Part shown: positions 5,827-7,535 of the stretch, piece after piece | How the letters are laid out: every line of letters begins with the position of its first letter | Position numbering within the stretch: the stretch's first letter is position 1 | Source of the DNA: BPJO01 sp037189665 | GTDB taxonomy: Bacteria; Planctomycetota; Phycisphaerae; Tepidisphaerales; Tepidisphaeraceae | Direction: 5' to 3' | Length of the DNA: 7,535 nt | Assembly (NCBI GenBank): GCA_037189665.1 | Contig: JBBCIV010000063.1 | Span: 1 to 7,535 of the forward strand | Program-made: the position numbers and the translations under genes | Notes under the pieces: generated by a model | Database searches by the model: none | Told to the model about the DNA's origin: nothing | What the model saw: the letters and a program-made list of their open reading frames with translations, nothing else

Positions 5827-6531
5827 TCACCTGAACCCGGGTGCTGGCAGGTTCGGCGGCGGCGGGGGCGGCGGCGGATCAAACTCCATCGACATGTCCA
5901 ATTCGGATGCCTTGGGCGGGGTGGCAGAATAGGTATTTCGGTCCGACTTTCCCCCCTTCGTATGAAGCACTTGGAGCGTGGCGCTCCAGCGATGATTGAA
6001 TACGGATAGGTCATGCTTGGGGAGCAGGTTGGGGTCGCCATGCACATAGAGAGCGTCAAACATGGGAACCTGAAATGTCGCGATTCCGTTCGAGTCTGAG
6101 GCCGCTGCGCCGCGGCCCTGCGTCAGCCGCATCAGCGGAAGCCGCTTCGACCAGCGGTAGTCCATGCGTATGCCTGGTAACGGACGCCCCGTAGTGTCGA
6201 ATGCCCGAACATGTACCGTAGTGGTTGCGCCTTTGCCAAAAACGATGGCAACAACGGCAACTATCAAGGACCACATGGCGATCGACATCACCACTGCCTT
6301 GACATTCCATGCTTTCCCGCGGGGCATCAGCATCAGGCAAGCCGCAATCGCTATCAGCGTGAGCAGACGAAGGAACGATACGAGCAGGAAGAAGATTCCT
6401 TCCCCGCCGCCGCCCGGCCCCCTCGGCATGGGAATGCCATCGTCGACCGCAAGGAAGAGGTACGCGGCTGCGGCGCACGAGGCGATTATGCACGGGAACC
6501 AGCAGGCGAAGAACCAACGTTGGCCGAGCAT
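5827..6531 (-). CDS. Three-helix membrane protein with C-terminal beta domain and poly-proline tail
   Basis: A 234-residue protein I do not recognise as a named family. Hydrophobic segments at about residues 7-28, 45-69 and 77-98 should span the inner membrane; a Gly/Pro-rich loop (34-44) separates the first two. Residues about 104-157 (VHVRAFDTTGRPLPGIRMDY, then SDSNGIATFQVP) look like a carboxypeptidase-regulatory/transthyretin-like or Big_1-type beta domain, in which 'dxxGxPlpGv...T D.nGxa.f.vp' is the usual signature. It is followed by a less clear stretch and a tail with eight consecutive prolines (219-226). The beta domain probably faces away from the cytoplasm. GC content and third-position GC look lower than in the neighbouring genes. 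The start at 6529-6531 has only a weak GGA six bases upstream. The gap to the GH16 gene downstream is 113 bases, so co-transcription is possible but not shown. Confidence 0.7.
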   Translation of the reverse strand: MLGQRWFFACWFPCIIASCAAAAYLFLAVDDGIPMPRGPGGGGEGIFFLLVSFLRLLTLIAIAACLMLMPRGKAWNVKAVVMSIAMWSLIVAVVAIVFGKGATTTVHVRAFDTTGRPLPGIRMDYRWSKRLPLMRLTQGRGAAASDSNGIATFQVPMFDALYVHGDPNLLPKHDLSVFNHRWSATLQVLHTKGGKSDRNTYSATPPKASELDMSMEFDPPPPPPPPNLPAPGFR

Positions 6532-6641
6532 TTAGTATCCAAGAGACGAAGATCTGGATGAGAGTGGGACGCAAGGCCGCGCCGGTCTCGCAGGGCGTTC
6601 TTCAGCACCTTGCCGGACTGCGTCAATGCTCCGCCTTCAAG

Positions 6642-7106
6642 TCACATGGGATTCGCTCGGGGACCCTGCTGCCCGAGCTGTTGGGCGAGCCCGATGAGGA
6701 TGCCTTCGGGCCCCCGGATGTAGCAGAGCCGATACATCTGTTCGTACTGCGCCACCTCCCCGACGAGCTTCGCGCCGCGTTTGCCAAGCCGGGCGAGCGT
6801 GTCGTCGACGTCCTCCACGGTGAACATGACGCGCAGGTAGCCCAGCGCATTCACCGGAGTGTTGCGGTGATCGGCCACCACTGCCGGCGAGAGGAAACGC
6901 GACAACTCCAGCCGGCTGTGGCCGTCCGGCGTGCGCATCATGGCAATCTCGACGCGCATGTCGCGCAACCCCGTGACGCGATCCGCCCAGTCTCCTTCGA
7001 CGGCGGCGCGGCCTTCCAGCTCAAGGCCAAGTTCGACGAAGAACTCAATGGCGGCATCCAGGTCTCCCACCACGATGCCGACGTTATCCATGCGCTTGAC
7101 CGTCAT
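6642..7106 (-). CDS. VOC (glyoxalase/bleomycin-resistance fold) protein
   Basis: A 154-residue protein built of two beta-alpha-beta-beta-beta modules: the first opens MDNVGIVVGDLDAAIEFF (6-23) and the second ALGYLRVMFTVEDVDDTL (87-104). The family includes metal-dependent lyases, isomerases and dioxygenases as well as binding proteins. Of the four usual metal-ligand positions, only Glu67 (in RLELS) is kept by my alignment by eye; the first His is Asn8, the second-module His is Arg92, and the final Glu is Gly139 (EGILIGLAQQL). So this may be a non-metal or resistance/binding type member. The protein resembles a widespread bacterial VOC group with the phrases RVEIAMMRTPDGHSRLELSRF and ADHRNTPVNALG. 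I start at the ATG at 7104-7106, where GGAG (7112-7115) lies 5 bases upstream; the frame is open to 7154. The 110 bases between its stop and the membrane protein start carry no clear terminator. Confidence 0.88.
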   Translation of the reverse strand: MTVKRMDNVGIVVGDLDAAIEFFVELGLELEGRAAVEGDWADRVTGLRDMRVEIAMMRTPDGHSRLELSRFLSPAVVADHRNTPVNALGYLRVMFTVEDVDDTLARLGKRGAKLVGEVAQYEQMYRLCYIRGPEGILIGLAQQLGQQGPRANPM

Positions 7107-7535
7107 TATGACTCCGCTGGCGTTAAACGTATTGCCGTTATCCACGATCTCCAACGGCCCCTACGCGTTGGTTGATTGAGTTTCGCTCACACATGCAGGA
7201 CATCGGCGTTGCCACGCAGATCATAGCTGTGTTTGGCACACGTGCCTAAGCAATATCCGCAAGCGAACGAGCCGACCGGCCGCGACGAACCACGCGCGAG
7301 ATGTTGCGTATGATGCAGCCAGTGCGGCGGTGGCTTTGACTGGGCAAATGAGGTGCCTCACAACCAGGATGAGCATTGAATGGCCACTTGAATCGCCAGA
7401 AGTTCGCGATGGACGCGGGACAGAAACCATAGTTGAATGGTCATGCCTTGCCGTCAGTTCTGGTAGAGCGACAAACCGAATGTTGTAGCCGCGACGCCTG
7501 CGTCGCCCCTTGGTTTTCTTGAACGCCGTCAATTG
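7107..7535. other. Right-edge region without a convincing gene
   Basis: About 430 bases upstream of the VOC gene. GC content is lower than elsewhere in the window. It holds the VOC ribosome binding site, a short palindrome GGCAC-AC-GTGCC (7235-7246) and the REP-like palindrome at 7491-7506. Two overlapping open frames exist (minus, 7221-7532; plus, 7348-7488); neither has a convincing start site, domain or GC-rich third positions, so I do not annotate them as genes. It may be an intergenic region or a decayed gene. Confidence 0.5.
7491..7506 (+). repeat. REP-like palindrome followed by a T-rich stretch
   Basis: GCGACG (7491-7496) and CGTCGC (7501-7506) close a 4-base loop CCTG (7 bp if the loop shrinks to two bases). 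On the plus strand it is followed by CCCCTTGGTTTTCTT (7507-7521), so it could act as a plus-strand terminator. The flanking sequence (TGTAGCC before, CCCCTTGG after) resembles the short palindromic intergenic repeats I associate with planctomycete genomes. With only one copy in the window, repeat status is inference. Confidence 0.4.

Noticed and set aside
5857..5877. G/C triplet run resembling a simple repeat or G-quadruplex
   Set aside because: It is explained by the eight proline codons at the end of the minus-strand membrane protein; a quadruplex is possible but has no further support.
4952..5932. Plus-strand open frame of 326 codons opposite the GH16 gene
   Set aside because: Arg/His-rich antisense frame; the minus strand carries the signal peptide and the GH16 EIDVYE active site.
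6571..6613. GCAAGG/CCTTGC inverted repeat downstream of the VOC gene
   Set aside because: Only 6 bp with a 31-base loop and no T-run; too weak to call a terminator.
7221..7532. Minus-strand open frame of 103 codons at the right edge
   Set aside because: It starts from TTG, runs through the GC-rich palindrome (producing RRRRRGYN), overlaps another open frame, and shows no domain or coding-style composition.

Overview
The window looks like a piece of a high-GC planctomycete chromosome, perhaps from the class Phycisphaerae. This is inferred from the proteins alone. The strongest clue is the N-terminus of the large minus-strand protein at 1383-3470, which has the Leu-Glu-Gln-Arg (LEQR/LEPR-like) motif typical of planctomycete surface proteins, followed by a cyclophilin domain, Ig/PKD-like modules and RTX calcium-binding repeats. 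The partial SdrD_B-like protein at the left edge and the LuxR regulator style (a TVHDHVK-IYQHF recognition region) fit the same group.

Layout, left to right: the C-terminus of a plus-strand SdrD_B-type surface protein (1-137); a 20-bp terminator hairpin (166-224); a convergent LuxR-type regulator (230-1057, minus); a 325-base gap holding the regulator's upstream region with a dyad, an AT-rich hairpin and the terminator of the next gene; the cyclophilin-RTX surface protein (1383-3470, minus); a 315-base divergent intergenic region with two notable inverted-repeat structures; a small plus-strand membrane protein ending in an FPASDPP motif (3786-4142); a convergent hairpin; a secreted GH16 glycoside hydrolase (4292-5713, minus); a three-helix membrane protein with a C-terminal extracytoplasmic beta domain and a proline tail (5827-6531, minus); a VOC (glyoxalase-fold) protein (6642-7106, minus); and about 430 bases at the right edge with no convincing gene but a REP-like palindrome.

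I see no tight operon. The minus-strand genes are separated by gaps of about 110 bases or more, and several are bounded by their own hairpins. The common theme is the cell surface: two envelope adhesin/scaffold-type proteins, a secreted polysaccharide hydrolase and two membrane proteins, beside one transcription regulator that may or may not control them. I found no defence system, CRISPR array, mobile element, tRNA or rRNA. The least explained signal is the multi-tier inverted repeat at 3502-3559, directly upstream of the cyclophilin-RTX gene.
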